In this document: positions 35,750 through 44,658 of the stretch, in pieces
Position numbering within the stretch: position 1 is the first letter of the stretch
Layout of the letters: each line of letters begins with the position of its first letter
Assembly (NCBI GenBank): GCA_963848415.1
Contig: CAWKDN010000001.1
Coordinates: forward strand, 992,001 to 1,056,000
DNA length: 64,000 nt
Source: CAVQBC01 sp963848415
GTDB lineage: Bacteria; Actinomycetota; Thermoleophilia; Solirubrobacterales; Solirubrobacteraceae
Direction: 5' to 3'
Made by a program: the position numbers and the translations under genes
The notes under the pieces: generated by a model
Databases searched by the model: none
Told to the model about the DNA's origin: nothing
Seen by the model: the letters and a program-made list of their open reading frames with translations, nothing else

Positions 35750-37332
35750 GCACCGTGCTCGCCCAGACCCGCGCCGTCGCGCCCGACCTCGACTGGGCGG
35801 CGCTCTCGCCGCTGGTCGCGCTGACGACCGGGGTCTGCGTCGTGCTGCTCGCCGGGCTGCTGCGGGCGCGCTTCATCCGCACCCAGCTCGTCCCGGGGCT
35901 GGCGCTCGTGACGCTGGCGGTCACGGTGGGCCTGGGCGTCTGGCAGTGGGGCGAGAACACGACGGTCGTCGAGGGCACGCTCGCGATCGACGACCTGACG
36001 CTGGCGTTGACCATGATCTTCTGTGTCGGCGCCGCCGCCGCGGTGCTGCTGGCGTGGCGCGGGATCGCGCCGATCGAGGCCGGGCACGGCGAGTTCTACG
36101 CGTTGCTGCTGGCCTCGGTGCTGGGCATGGTGGTGCTGGTCGGGGCGCAGAACCTGGTGGTGCTGTTCATCGGCTTCGAGCTGCTCTCGATCCCGCTCTA
36201 CGTGCTGTGCGCCACCGAGATGCGCCGCGAGCACTCGCTCGAGAGCGGCCTGAAGTACCTGATCATCGGCTCCGTCGGCTCGGCGACGCTGCTCTACGGG
36301 CTGGCGTTCATCTACGGCGCGACCGGATCGACCGACTACGGGAGGATCGCGGAGGCGGTGAGGGCGAACGACCTCGCCGGCGACGTGCTCTTCCTCACCG
36401 GGCTGGCCTTCTCGGTCGCCGGGCTGGCGTTCAAGGCGTCCGTGGCGCCGTTCCACCAGTGGACGCCGGACGTCTACGAGGGCGCCCCCACGCCGATCAC
36501 CGCCTTCATGGCGGTGGCGACCAAGGCGGCGGCCTTCGGTGTGCTGATCCGGCTCTTCGACGTCGCGCTGATCGACGCGGCGGCGACCTGGGCGCCGGCC
36601 TTCGCCGCACTGGCCGTCGTGACGATCGTCGTCGGCAACGTGGGTGCGATCGGCCAGTCGTCGCTCAAGCGCATGCTGGCCTTCTCCTCGGTCGCCCAGG
36701 CCGGCTACATGCTCGCGGGGCTCGTGGTCACGACCCGGCTCGGGGTGCAGGCGATCGTCTTCTACCTCGCGGCCTACCTGGCGATGAACCTCGCCGCCTT
36801 CGCGGTGATCGTCGCCCGCGAGCGCGCGACCGGCCGCGGCGACGACCTCGCCTCGGTGCAGGGCCTCGGCGCCCAGCAGCCGTGGCTGGCGTGGCCGCTG
36901 ACGGTGGCGATGCTCTCGCTCGCGGGCTTCCCGGCGACGGCGGGCTTCTTCGGCAAGCTCTACCTGATCGAGGCCGCCGTCTCCAACGGCTACGCCTGGC
37001 TGGGCGTGGTCATCGTGCTCGGCTCGGCCGTGTCGCTGGCCTACTACCTGCGCGTGGTGGCCGCGGTGTGGGCGCGCCCGCCCGAGGCCCAGGCGCTGGC
37101 GACGGTGGGCACGCTGGGCGGGCGGCCGGCGATCGCCGGCGGGGCCGTGGCGGCGGGCGTGCTCGAGGAGGAGGAGGACGAGGAGCCCGCGCCCGCGCGG
37201 CACCCCGTGCAGATCGAGGTCGCCTTCGTGGCCGTGCTCTTCATGCTGGTGACGCTGTTCTTCGGGATCTTCCCGTCGCCGTTGTTCGACGTCGCGAGCG
37301 ACGCCGGCGCGGCGCTCACCGGCTTGTTCTAG
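35746..37332 (+). CDS. nuoN: NADH-quinone oxidoreductase subunit N (ND2 type)
   Basis: Third antiporter-like subunit of complex I, 528 aa, GTG start 35746. Motifs: ELLSIPLYVLCATEMRRE, KASVAPFHQWTPDVYEGAPT, QSSLKRMLAFSSVAQAGYML, SLAGFPATAGFFGKLYLI. An unusually acidic cytoplasmic linker (EEEEDEEPAPARHP, ~residues 471-484) sits before the last helix. End of the second nuo block; 141 bp follow before the next gene. Confidence 0.97.
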   Translation: MSTVLAQTRAVAPDLDWAALSPLVALTTGVCVVLLAGLLRARFIRTQLVPGLALVTLAVTVGLGVWQWGENTTVVEGTLAIDDLTLALTMIFCVGAAAAVLLAWRGIAPIEAGHGEFYALLLASVLGMVVLVGAQNLVVLFIGFELLSIPLYVLCATEMRREHSLESGLKYLIIGSVGSATLLYGLAFIYGATGSTDYGRIAEAVRANDLAGDVLFLTGLAFSVAGLAFKASVAPFHQWTPDVYEGAPTPITAFMAVATKAAAFGVLIRLFDVALIDAAATWAPAFAALAVVTIVVGNVGAIGQSSLKRMLAFSSVAQAGYMLAGLVVTTRLGVQAIVFYLAAYLAMNLAAFAVIVARERATGRGDDLASVQGLGAQQPWLAWPLTVAMLSLAGFPATAGFFGKLYLIEAAVSNGYAWLGVVIVLGSAVSLAYYLRVVAAVWARPPEAQALATVGTLGGRPAIAGGAVAAGVLEEEEDEEPAPARHPVQIEVAFVAVLFMLVTLFFGIFPSPLFDVASDAGAALTGLF

Positions 37333-37359
37333 AGCCGGGCGCGCCGGCGGCCGCGAGAT

Positions 37360-37428
37360 CCGTACGGCAAGGCGGCGCAGGAAATACGGCAAGACAGCGG
37401 TTACGGCGGGGCAGCGCCCTCCGTACGG
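37360..37428. promoter_or_regulatory. Repeated CCGTACGG / TACGGCAAG boxes upstream of DUF4242 gene
   Basis: In the 141-bp gap after nuoN the palindrome CCGTACGG occurs at 37360-37367 and 37421-37428, and TACGGCAAG occurs at 37363-37371 and 37385-37393. Two palindromes about 61 bp apart ahead of a short gene look like a paired operator, though no regulator can be named. Confidence 0.35.
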
Positions 37429-37473
37429 TCGTCACTGCAACCGTCCGTCCCGCCGAACCAAAGGAGCATCGAC

Positions 37474-37758
37474 GTGAAGACCTTCCTCATCGAGCGCGAG
37501 GTCCCGGGCGCCGGCCAGCTCACCGACGAGCAGCTGCGCGGGATCACCAGCACGTCCAACGACGCGGTGGCGTCGCTCAACAAGCCCTACAAGTGGCTGC
37601 ACAGCTACGCGGCGGGCGACAAGGTGTACTGCGTCCACCAGGCCGAGGACGCCGAGGTGATCAGGGAGCACGCGCGCACCGGCGGCTTTCCCGCCAACCT
37701 CGTCACCGAGGTCGCTGCGGTGTTCGACAGCACCGGGCCGAGGGACCTCCCGCGCTAA
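37474..37758 (+). CDS. DUF4242 small protein (ferredoxin-like fold)
   Basis: 94 aa; MKTFLIEREVPGAGQLTDEQ, then SLNKPYKWLHSYAAGDKVYCVHQAED and IREHARTGGFPAN are the usual DUF4242 pattern, a small alpha/beta-barrel-type protein sometimes described as nickel-binding. No signal peptide. A good ribosome site (AAAGGAG) lies 6-12 bp before the ATG. Own transcription unit: boxes upstream, hairpin downstream. Its function is not established. Confidence 0.85.
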   Translation: MKTFLIEREVPGAGQLTDEQLRGITSTSNDAVASLNKPYKWLHSYAAGDKVYCVHQAEDAEVIREHARTGGFPANLVTEVAAVFDSTGPRDLPR

Positions 37759-37762
37759 CCCT

Positions 37763-37803
37763 CGACGGGCTCGCCCGGCCACCCGGGTCGGGTGGGCCCG
37801 TCG
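37763..37803 (+). terminator. Hairpin after DUF4242 gene
   Basis: Arms CGACGGGC (37763-37770) and GCCCGTCG (37796-37803) pair perfectly; the enclosed 25 bp can form a further short stem around CCCGG/CCGGG. It starts 4 bp after the stop codon. No U-run, as is common in high-GC Actinomycetota. Confidence 0.5.
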
Positions 37804-37842
37804 CCCCGTGAGGCGCACGTCTCTCCCCCTTAGACTGGCCGC

Positions 37843-40709
37843 ATGCACCTCCGCGCCCTGATCGAGCGCGAATCCGAGCGGGCCTGGCTCGAGGTCGCGT
37901 TGACGGAGGCGCTCGAAGGCCGCGGCTCGCTGGTCCTGCTCGCGGGCGAGGCGGGGGTGGGCAAGACCCGCTTCGTCGAAGACGCGGTCGCGCCGGCGGA
38001 CGTCCGGTTCCTGCGCGGCGCCGCGGCCCCGGGCGCGCTCGCCTACGAGCCGGTGGTCGCGGCCCTGCGAGCCTTCCTGCGGGCCGTGCCGGGCGGGCTC
38101 TCGCGGTGCGGTCCCCTGCGACCGCAGCTCGCGCTGCTCCTCCCGGAGCTCGGCGCGCCCAGCCAGGCAACCGATCGCGCGACGTTGTTCGAGGCGATCC
38201 GCTGCGGACTGGCCGCCGTGGTCGCCGACCGGCCGGCGGTCGTGCTCCTCGACGATCTCCAGTGGTCGGACGCTGCGACGCTCGAGCTGCTCGCCTGGCT
38301 CGCCGCTCCGCTGCGCGAGCTGCCCATGCTCGTAGTGGGCGCGTATCGATCGGACGAGATCCCACGGACCCACCAGGTGCGACGGCTGCGCGACGACCTG
38401 CGCCGGAACCGCCTGCTCGGCGAGCTGACGCTCGCGCCGCTCAGCGCGCGGGGCACCACCGCCCTGGCCGAGCAGGCGCTCGGCGAGACCCTCTCGCCCC
38501 GGCTCGCGGGGATGTTGCACGACCGCACCGGCGGCATCCCGTTCTTCGTCGAGGAGCTCGCCGGGGCGCTCGAGTCCGGAGGGCGTCTGTGGTCGGGCGA
38601 CGCCGGCCTCGAGCTTGCGCTCGATGCCGATGTGCCGCTGCCCCAGACGATCCGTGACGCGGTGCTCCTGCGGGCCGGCGACCTCTCCGATCGGGCCCGC
38701 ACGAGCGCGGAGGCGATCTCGGTGGCCGGCAGTCGCTTCGACATCGACCTCGTGGCCGCGCTGGGCTGGGAGCCCGGCCTCGACGAGCTCCTCGCCGGTG
38801 GCCTGATCGTGGAGCACGAGCCGGGACGCGCTGCCTTCCGGCACCCGCTCGCGCGCGACGCCATCTACGAGGACGTGCCGTGGTTGCGCCGGCGCGCGCT
38901 GCACCGGGAGCTGGCCGCGGCCCTCGAGGCGCGCGGCGGCGGGCACGCCGAGGTGGCGTCGCACTGGCTCGCGGCGCGCGACGGATCCCGGGCGATCGAT
39001 GCGCTGCTGCGGGCGGTCGAGGAGCTGTCCGCCGTCCACGCCTACCGGGACGCCGCCCGGCTCGGACGCCAGGTGCTCGACGTCTGGCCGGAGGGGGAAC
39101 GGGGGGCCGGAGCGGATCGCGGCCCTCGAGCGCCACGCGCGCTTCGCGGAGCTCTCCGGCGAGCTGGCCGAGGCGGCGCGCGCGCAGCGCGAGGTGGCCA
39201 CGGCGCGGCGCTCGGAGGGCGCCGGACGTGCGCTCGCCGACGCCGAGCGGCACCTGGCCGCGATCTACGAGCTCCAGGGCGACCGCGGGCGGGCGCTCAC
39301 CGCCCGCTGCGTCGCGGCCGACGCCTACGCCGCCAACGGCGTACCCGGCGAGGCCGCCGCGGAGCGACTGCGGGTCGCCGGCTTCCTGCAGAGCGCCGGC
39401 AGGCACGCCGACGCCGTCGAGCAGACCCGCCTCGCCGGCGAGGAAGCCGCGCGGGCAGAGCGCGCCGATCTGCGGGCGCGCGTCCTCGGTCTCCAGGGGG
39501 TCGCCCGCGTCCGGGGCGGCGAGTTCGACGCAGGGATGGAGACGATCCGGGCGGGGCTCTCCCTGGCGCTCGAGCACGAGCTCACCCTCGAAACGGCCGA
39601 GCTCTACCAGCGGCTGTCCACGGCCCAGGAGACCGCGGGGAACTACGGCGGTGCCCGCGAGGCGCTCACCACCGCGCTCGGCTTCTGCGAGGCGAGTGGA
39701 GCCGCCGACGACGTGGAGCGCGTGTGTCGCGGCTGCATGGCCTACGTGCTGCGTGAGCTGGGGGACTGGGAGCGCGCCGCGGAGCTCTCGGAGGACTTGC
39801 GCTCCCCGGGCGCGCGCCCGGACTCCACGTTCGTGGCGGACAGCATCCTCGGATCGATCCACCTGTTTCGCGGTGACTTCTCGGCGGCCCGGCCGCTGCT
39901 CGTCCAGAGCGTCGACACGGCGATCCGCCTCGACGTCATCTCGGTGTCGGTCGACGGGTCCGCCGCGCTGGCCTGGCTCGACGAGCTCGAAGGTGACGTC
40001 GACCGCGCGCGCGGCCACTGCCGCTTCCTGCTCGAGCGCTCGGCGCGCAGCGAGGAGCACCACTACGCCGTCTCGGGGCTGCGCTGGGCGTCGTGCTTCT
40101 TCGCCCGCCACGGCTGGCTCGGCGAGGCGCGCGCGTGCGCCGAGGGACTCTCGAGGGTCGCGACCGCGACGGGCCACCCGGACGCCCTGGCCGCGCTCGC
40201 GCACGCCCTCGGCGAGACGGCACTCGCCGAGGGCCATCCCGACGCCGCCGCCCAGCAGATCGGTCGTGCCGCGGAGCTTCACGCGAGCCTCGACATCCCG
40301 TTCGAGCGAGCGCAGATCCAGCTCCGCGCAGGAGTGGCGCTCGCCGCGGCGGGGCAGCGCGAGGACGCGGTCGAGCGGCTCTGCGAGGCACACCGCTCGG
40401 CGCGCCGCCTCGGCGCCGCGCCGGTGGCCGCTCAAGCGGCGGCCGAGCTCGCCGGCCTCGGCGAGTCGGTTCGAGCGGCGACTCGGGCGGCGCGCGGCGG
40501 CCGACCACGCGAACGCCGGACTGTCCCACCGCGAGCTCGAGGTGATGCGCCTGGTGGCCTCGGGCGGTACGAACCGGGAGATCGCGGCCGAGCTCGTGCT
40601 CAGCACCCGCACGGTGGACATGCACGTGCGCAACATCCTCACCAAGCTCCGCTGCCGGTCGCGCACCGAGGCCGCCGCCAAGGCCGGCGACCTCGGCCTG
40701 CTCGCCTAG
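37843..40709 (+). pseudogene. LAL-type LuxR regulator with AAA ATPase domain, two frameshifts
   Basis: Would be a 954-aa protein if two single bases were removed. Part 1 (37843-39106): ATPase domain with Walker A GEAGVGKTR and Walker B VVLLDDLQWSD. Break 1 is in a run of six G at 39101-39106; with five G the frame continues RGPERIAALERHARFAELS. Part 2 (to ~40468): TPR-like helical repeats. Break 2 is at GG 40468-40469; removing one G gives ESFERRLGRRAAADHANAG. Part 3: LuxR HTH LSHRELEVMRLVASGGTN ... STRTVDMHVRNILTKL. Large MalT/LAL-type ATP-dependent activator. Both breaks are +1 G insertions, so decay and sequencing error are both possible. Confidence 0.85.
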
Positions 40710-40781
40710 CCTCCGAGCGACCGCGGTCGAGCGGGGAGGGCCGCCTGCCCCCCGGGCCGGGGTCCTGGCGACAGGCGACGG

Positions 40782-41159
40782 CTAGGAGCCCGGGCGCCAG
40801 ACGTGGATGATGTCGCGCATCGAGATGATCCCGGCGACGTCGCCGTCGCGGACCACCACGAGGTGCCGGAACCCACCCTCGGCCATCGCGTCGGCGGCCT
40901 CCTCGAGGTCCCATTCGCCGTCGGCGAACGTCGCCCGCGTGGTGAGGTGATCGCCGACCGTCTCGGTGTCCGGGTCCCCGCCCTTCCCGAGCGCGCGGAC
41001 GACGTCGCGTTCGGTGACGATCCCCGGCCCCGGCTGCTCGGGATCCATGACCACCGCGGCACCGACGTTGTGCTCCATCATGAACTGCGCCGCCTCCCGC
41101 AGGCTGCGGCCCGGGGTGATCGTCAACACGTGCTCGGTCATCGCGTCTCGCACCCTCAC
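40782..41159 (-). CDS. CBS-domain protein
   Basis: 125 aa consisting of a tandem CBS pair (Bateman module): MRVRDAMTEHVLTITPG, GAAVVMDPEQPG, GIVTERDVVRALGKG, then HLTTRATFADGEWDLEE and GFRHLVVVRDGDVAGIISMRDI. Such modules bind adenine nucleotides and sense energy state. Standing alone, it has no attached enzyme; a signalling or binding role is inferred. Converges with the LAL regulator gene. Confidence 0.9.
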   Translation of the reverse strand: MRVRDAMTEHVLTITPGRSLREAAQFMMEHNVGAAVVMDPEQPGPGIVTERDVVRALGKGGDPDTETVGDHLTTRATFADGEWDLEEAADAMAEGGFRHLVVVRDGDVAGIISMRDIIHVWRPGS

Positions 41160-41318
41160 GCCCTGCTCCTCTCCAACCCTCGCCCTTTGGCCTGGTGCGA
41201 CATTACGCCAGATCGGATGGGTTTGCTGGCGCGAGCGCGCTGCGGACGTGGCCGGCGTCGACGGCGGATCGCTTCACGGGTAGGGGCGAATCCCGGCGGG
41301 CGGTGCCTATGAGTAGGC

Positions 41319-42458
41319 GTGGTGCCTCCCCGCCACCCCCCAGCAGGCCAGGCCTCCGCCGAGTACGTGGGCGTGCTCGCCGTGCTCGTCGTCGTGCTCG
41401 GCGGAGCCGGCCTGCTGGTTGCGCCGCCGGCGCTCGGGGATCGCCTCGCGAGCGCGATCCGGACGGCCATCTGCCTCGTCGGAGGAGACATCTGCCGCGA
41501 GCGCGACGCCCGCGCCGCGGGGCTGTCGCCGTGCACCGTCCGCGAGCGCGAGAAGAGCAACGGGTTGACGGCCACGATCGCCTTCGTCGACCTGGGCGGC
41601 GGCGATCTGTGGTCGGTCGCGCGGCGGTCGGACGGCTCGGTGCTGCTGTCGGTCGGCAGCGAAGAGCACGGCGGGGTGAGCGGTGGGCTGGGTCTAGAGC
41701 TCAGCCCGCTCGGGGTGCACCTGGCGGCCGATGGCGCCGCGGGCGCGAGCTTCACGAGCGGTGAGAGCTGGCTGCTGCCCGACGAGGCCGCCGCGAGTCG
41801 CTTCATCGCCCGCCTGCGCGCGGGCGATGAGCCGCCGCCCGCCACCTGGCGCTTCAGGGAGGGCGGGCCGACCGGCGAGGCCGGCCTCGGCGCCGAGCTG
41901 GTGGAGGCGCGCGGGATGATGACGCTCGGCCGGCGGACGGGCCTGGGCGCGACGACCTGGTACCTCGGCGGCAAGGTCCAGGCCGATGCGTTCAGCGGGC
42001 TGGGCGCCACCGGGATCAAGCTCGCCGAGCAGAACGTCGTGCTCGAGCGCACGCACGACCGCAACGGCCCGCGCGAGCTCCTCTTCCGCGCGGTCGACCG
42101 CCTGGGCGGGGATCGCACGGTCGAGCTGACCGGGAGCCTTGACCTGCGCGACCCGGTCAACCGGGCGATCGCCGGCGAGCTGCTGCGCCCGCGGCTGCCC
42201 TCGCCACCGGCGGTCGCGCGCGACTTCGAGGCGGTCGTGCGCCGCACGGTCGAGGCGGGCACGGTCGAGCGCAACGAGTACGCGGTCGAGACGTCCGACC
42301 GCGGGCTCGAGCTGTCCGGCCGCCTCGGCATCGGGCTGGGGGTCGAGCTGCGCCGTCGCAGTCTCGAGCGCCGGCTCGTGGCCGCGAGCGTCTGGACCGG
42401 CGGCGACGGCCGCGAGCGCCGGCGGGTCGACTGCGTCGGCGACGAAGTGCCGGCCTGA
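41319..42458 (+). CDS. Hypothetical protein with TadE/Flp-like N-terminal anchor
   Basis: 379 aa from GTG 41319. Near the N-terminus GQASAEYVGVLAVLVVVLGG is a single hydrophobic helix preceded by Gly and a Glu five residues on, like class III prepilin/TadE-type signals. The rest is a long hydrophilic region with Gly-rich repeats of a beta-type character (GGVSGGLGLELSPLGVHLAA, LGAELVEARGMMTLGRRTG) and an Arg-rich end; a C-terminal cysteine (VDCVGDE). No known domain. It may be an exported or surface protein. No tad genes lie nearby. About 160 bp upstream is non-coding as far as I can see. Confidence 0.6.
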   Translation: MVPPRHPPAGQASAEYVGVLAVLVVVLGGAGLLVAPPALGDRLASAIRTAICLVGGDICRERDARAAGLSPCTVREREKSNGLTATIAFVDLGGGDLWSVARRSDGSVLLSVGSEEHGGVSGGLGLELSPLGVHLAADGAAGASFTSGESWLLPDEAAASRFIARLRAGDEPPPATWRFREGGPTGEAGLGAELVEARGMMTLGRRTGLGATTWYLGGKVQADAFSGLGATGIKLAEQNVVLERTHDRNGPRELLFRAVDRLGGDRTVELTGSLDLRDPVNRAIAGELLRPRLPSPPAVARDFEAVVRRTVEAGTVERNEYAVETSDRGLELSGRLGIGLGVELRRRSLERRLVAASVWTGGDGRERRRVDCVGDEVPA

Positions 42459-42586
42459 GCGCGACGTGCACCGCCGCGCCGGCGACGGCGTGCCCGCCCG
42501 AGCCTGAGCCGCGTCGACCACGGGGACGGCGCGGCCCGCCTGAGCGACGCGAAAGGCGCCGGGGGCGCCGCTAGGCTGGCCAGCCC

Positions 42587-44188
42587 GTGGAGTACCCGTC
42601 CGACGATCTCACCCCCGCCGAGCGCGAGCGCCTGCGGCCTCACGTGAGTGCCCTCGACGGGCCGGTCTTCGCGCTGCTGAACCTGCCCGAGACGGTCAAG
42701 GGCGCGCTGTTCGCCCGCTACTCGCGCTACCCGGGCACGCTGCGCCGGCTCTTCCTCGAGGAGTTCGCCGACTCGCTCGGCGACTCGGCCGGAGCCGGCT
42801 GGGACGGCGAGGAGGGTCGCCGGGCGGCCGAGCTCTACGAGCGCATCTTCGTCGGCTACGGCGACGACTCCGTCGCCCAGCTCGGGGGCGCCCACGTCGC
42901 CTGCGAGTGGGTCTCCAACGTGCTGACCAAGGTGCTCCAGCGGCCCCGGCTCGCCGCCTACCTCGAGCAGTCCACGCGCTACATCGCCTACGACGCGCCG
43001 GTGCCCGGCGCGCCGGCCCCCGGCTATCGCTACTACCGCGACCCCGCGCTCGGACCGGAGTACGCGGCTGCGATGGACTCGCTGTTTCAGACCTACTCGA
43101 AGGCGCTGCCCGTGGTCCGCGGATGGGTAGAGGAAACCTTCCCGCGCCGCGAGGGCGAGTCGCCCGCCGCCCGCGAGCGCGCGGTCGGGGCCAAGGCGCT
43201 GGACCTGCTGCGCGGCCTGCTGCCCGCGGCGTCCTTGTCGCACATGGGGATCTACGCGACCGGCCAGGCCTACGAGCAGCTCATCCTGCACCTGATCGGC
43301 CACCCGCTGCCCGAGGCGCGGCGCTACGGCGAGCTGATCCTCGCGGCCGTCGGGGCGGTGATGCCGAGCTTCGTCTCCCGTGTGCCGCGCCCCGATCGCG
43401 GCGGCGCCTGGGCGGCCCAGCTGCAATCCCGGCGCGCGGCGGGCGAGCGCTGGGCGGCCCGGCTCGGGCTCGACCGCGCCGAGGACGCCGGCGACGGGCC
43501 CTCGGTGCGCCTGCTGCACGTCGACGGCGACGAGGACGGCCTGCTGGCCGCCCTGCTCTTCGAAGCCGCGGGTACGAGCGAGGAGCGCACGCGCTCGGTC
43601 GTCGCGGAGCTCTCGGCGCAGGAGCGTGGCGCGCTGCTCGCCGACCTGGTGGGCGAGCGGGCGAACCGGCGCCACCGTCCAGGTCGGGGCTTCGAGACGG
43701 TGCGCTACCGCTTCGAGATCGTCTCGGACTACGGGGCCTTCCGAGACTTGCAGCGCCACCGGCTGCTGACCGTGCAGTGGCAGGCCCTGACGCCCGATCT
43801 CGGCGCCGGCGTGCCCGAGGAGGTCATCGCGGCCGGCGCCGGCGACGCCTACGCCGGGGCGCTGGAGCGCTCGCAGGCGGAGTACGCGCGGCTGGTCGAC
43901 GCCGGCCAGGCGGCCGCCGCGCCCTACGCGCTGTGCCTCGGCTACCGCATCCGCTACGTGCTGGACTTCAACGCGCGCGAGGCGATGCACCTGATCGAGC
44001 TGCGCTCGGGGCGCGAGGGCCATCCCGCCTACCGCGCGGTCGCCCACGAGCTGCACCGCCAGATCGCCGCCGTGCACCCCGCGGTCGCGGCGGCGATGAC
44101 CCACGTCGACACGAGCACCGAGCCGCGGCTGGAGCGGATCCTCTCCGAGATGCGCCAGCAGGCGCGCCGCGCGGCGCTCGCGGGCTGA
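42587..44188 (+). CDS. ThyX-like (FAD-dependent thymidylate synthase superfamily) tandem-domain protein
   Basis: 533 aa from GTG 42587. Two ThyX-type halves. First half: GALFARYSRYPGTLRRLF, YGDDSVAQLGGAHVACEWVS and QSTRYIAYD, the last resembling the SxRY substrate motif. Second half: YRFEIVSDYGAFRDLQRHRL, an RHR-type motif (~residue 390) where ThyX proteins bind FAD/dUMP, then CLGYRIRYVLDFNAREAMHL. The canonical RHRxxSxNExSxRY is not intact in either half. Real ThyX proteins are ~220-250 aa single-domain, so this may be a divergent flavoenzyme of unknown substrate rather than a thymidylate synthase. Confidence 0.8.
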   Translation: MEYPSDDLTPAERERLRPHVSALDGPVFALLNLPETVKGALFARYSRYPGTLRRLFLEEFADSLGDSAGAGWDGEEGRRAAELYERIFVGYGDDSVAQLGGAHVACEWVSNVLTKVLQRPRLAAYLEQSTRYIAYDAPVPGAPAPGYRYYRDPALGPEYAAAMDSLFQTYSKALPVVRGWVEETFPRREGESPAARERAVGAKALDLLRGLLPAASLSHMGIYATGQAYEQLILHLIGHPLPEARRYGELILAAVGAVMPSFVSRVPRPDRGGAWAAQLQSRRAAGERWAARLGLDRAEDAGDGPSVRLLHVDGDEDGLLAALLFEAAGTSEERTRSVVAELSAQERGALLADLVGERANRRHRPGRGFETVRYRFEIVSDYGAFRDLQRHRLLTVQWQALTPDLGAGVPEEVIAAGAGDAYAGALERSQAEYARLVDAGQAAAAPYALCLGYRIRYVLDFNAREAMHLIELRSGREGHPAYRAVAHELHRQIAAVHPAVAAAMTHVDTSTEPRLERILSEMRQQARRAALAG

Positions 44189-44190
44189 GC

Positions 44191-44211
44191 GCGCGCGCCG
44201 GCGGCGCGCGC
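44191..44211. terminator. Hairpin between convergent genes
   Basis: GCGCGCGCC (44191-44199), loop GGC, GGCGCGCGC (44203-44211): a perfect 9-bp stem 3 bp after the ThyX-like stop and 11 bp from the VOC stop on the other strand. Probably works in both directions. Confidence 0.5.
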
Positions 44212-44221
44212 GGCGGCCGGG

Positions 44222-44578
44222 TCAGCCGGGCGGCTGGTGCAGCCCGAAGGGCGAGCCCTGGTCGTCGCGGCAGAGCTTGAAGCGCCCGAAGCGGGCGACC
44301 TGGTCCTCGTCGCCCTCGACGTCCATGTCGTCGACCTCGCCGCCGAGCTCGAGCACGCGCGCGAGCGCGGCCCGCATGTCCTCGACCGCGAAGAACACGT
44401 ACGGGGCGGCGCCGGGATCGCCGCCGTGCATGCCGCCCGGCACGTTCGGGGTCGCGATCGCGAAGCCCTCGCCCGAGGGCGACGGATCGAACTGCCAGCC
44501 GAACAGGCCGGAGTAGAACGCCCGGCCCCGCTCGGGGTCCTGCACGCCCAGCTCGATGAACGTCAGCTCGCCGGCCAT
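44222..44578 (-). CDS. VOC (glyoxalase/bleomycin-resistance fold) protein
   Basis: 118 aa from ATG 44578, which has GGAG seven bases upstream; an earlier ATG at 44590 is possible. MAGELTFIELGVQDPERGRA, FYSGLFGWQFDPSP, GGMHGGDPGAAPYVFFAVED, and the end FGRFKLCRDDQGSPFGLHQP are typical of the small single-unit VOC proteins that dimerise around a metal or ligand site. Substrate unknown. Confidence 0.88.
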   Translation of the reverse strand: MAGELTFIELGVQDPERGRAFYSGLFGWQFDPSPSGEGFAIATPNVPGGMHGGDPGAAPYVFFAVEDMRAALARVLELGGEVDDMDVEGDEDQVARFGRFKLCRDDQGSPFGLHQPPG

Positions 44579-44658
44579 GTGGATCTCCATCTGTGCTCGT
44601 TCACGGGCCGCCAGGCTAACCCGCGGGCGTCGGCTGCGCTTGGACGAATGTCCGGCGC

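Noticed and set aside
41156..44104. 982-codon minus-strand open frame over the TadE-like and ThyX-like genes
   Set aside because: Low-complexity Arg/Ser/Pro text with no domain; the plus-strand proteins are coherent.
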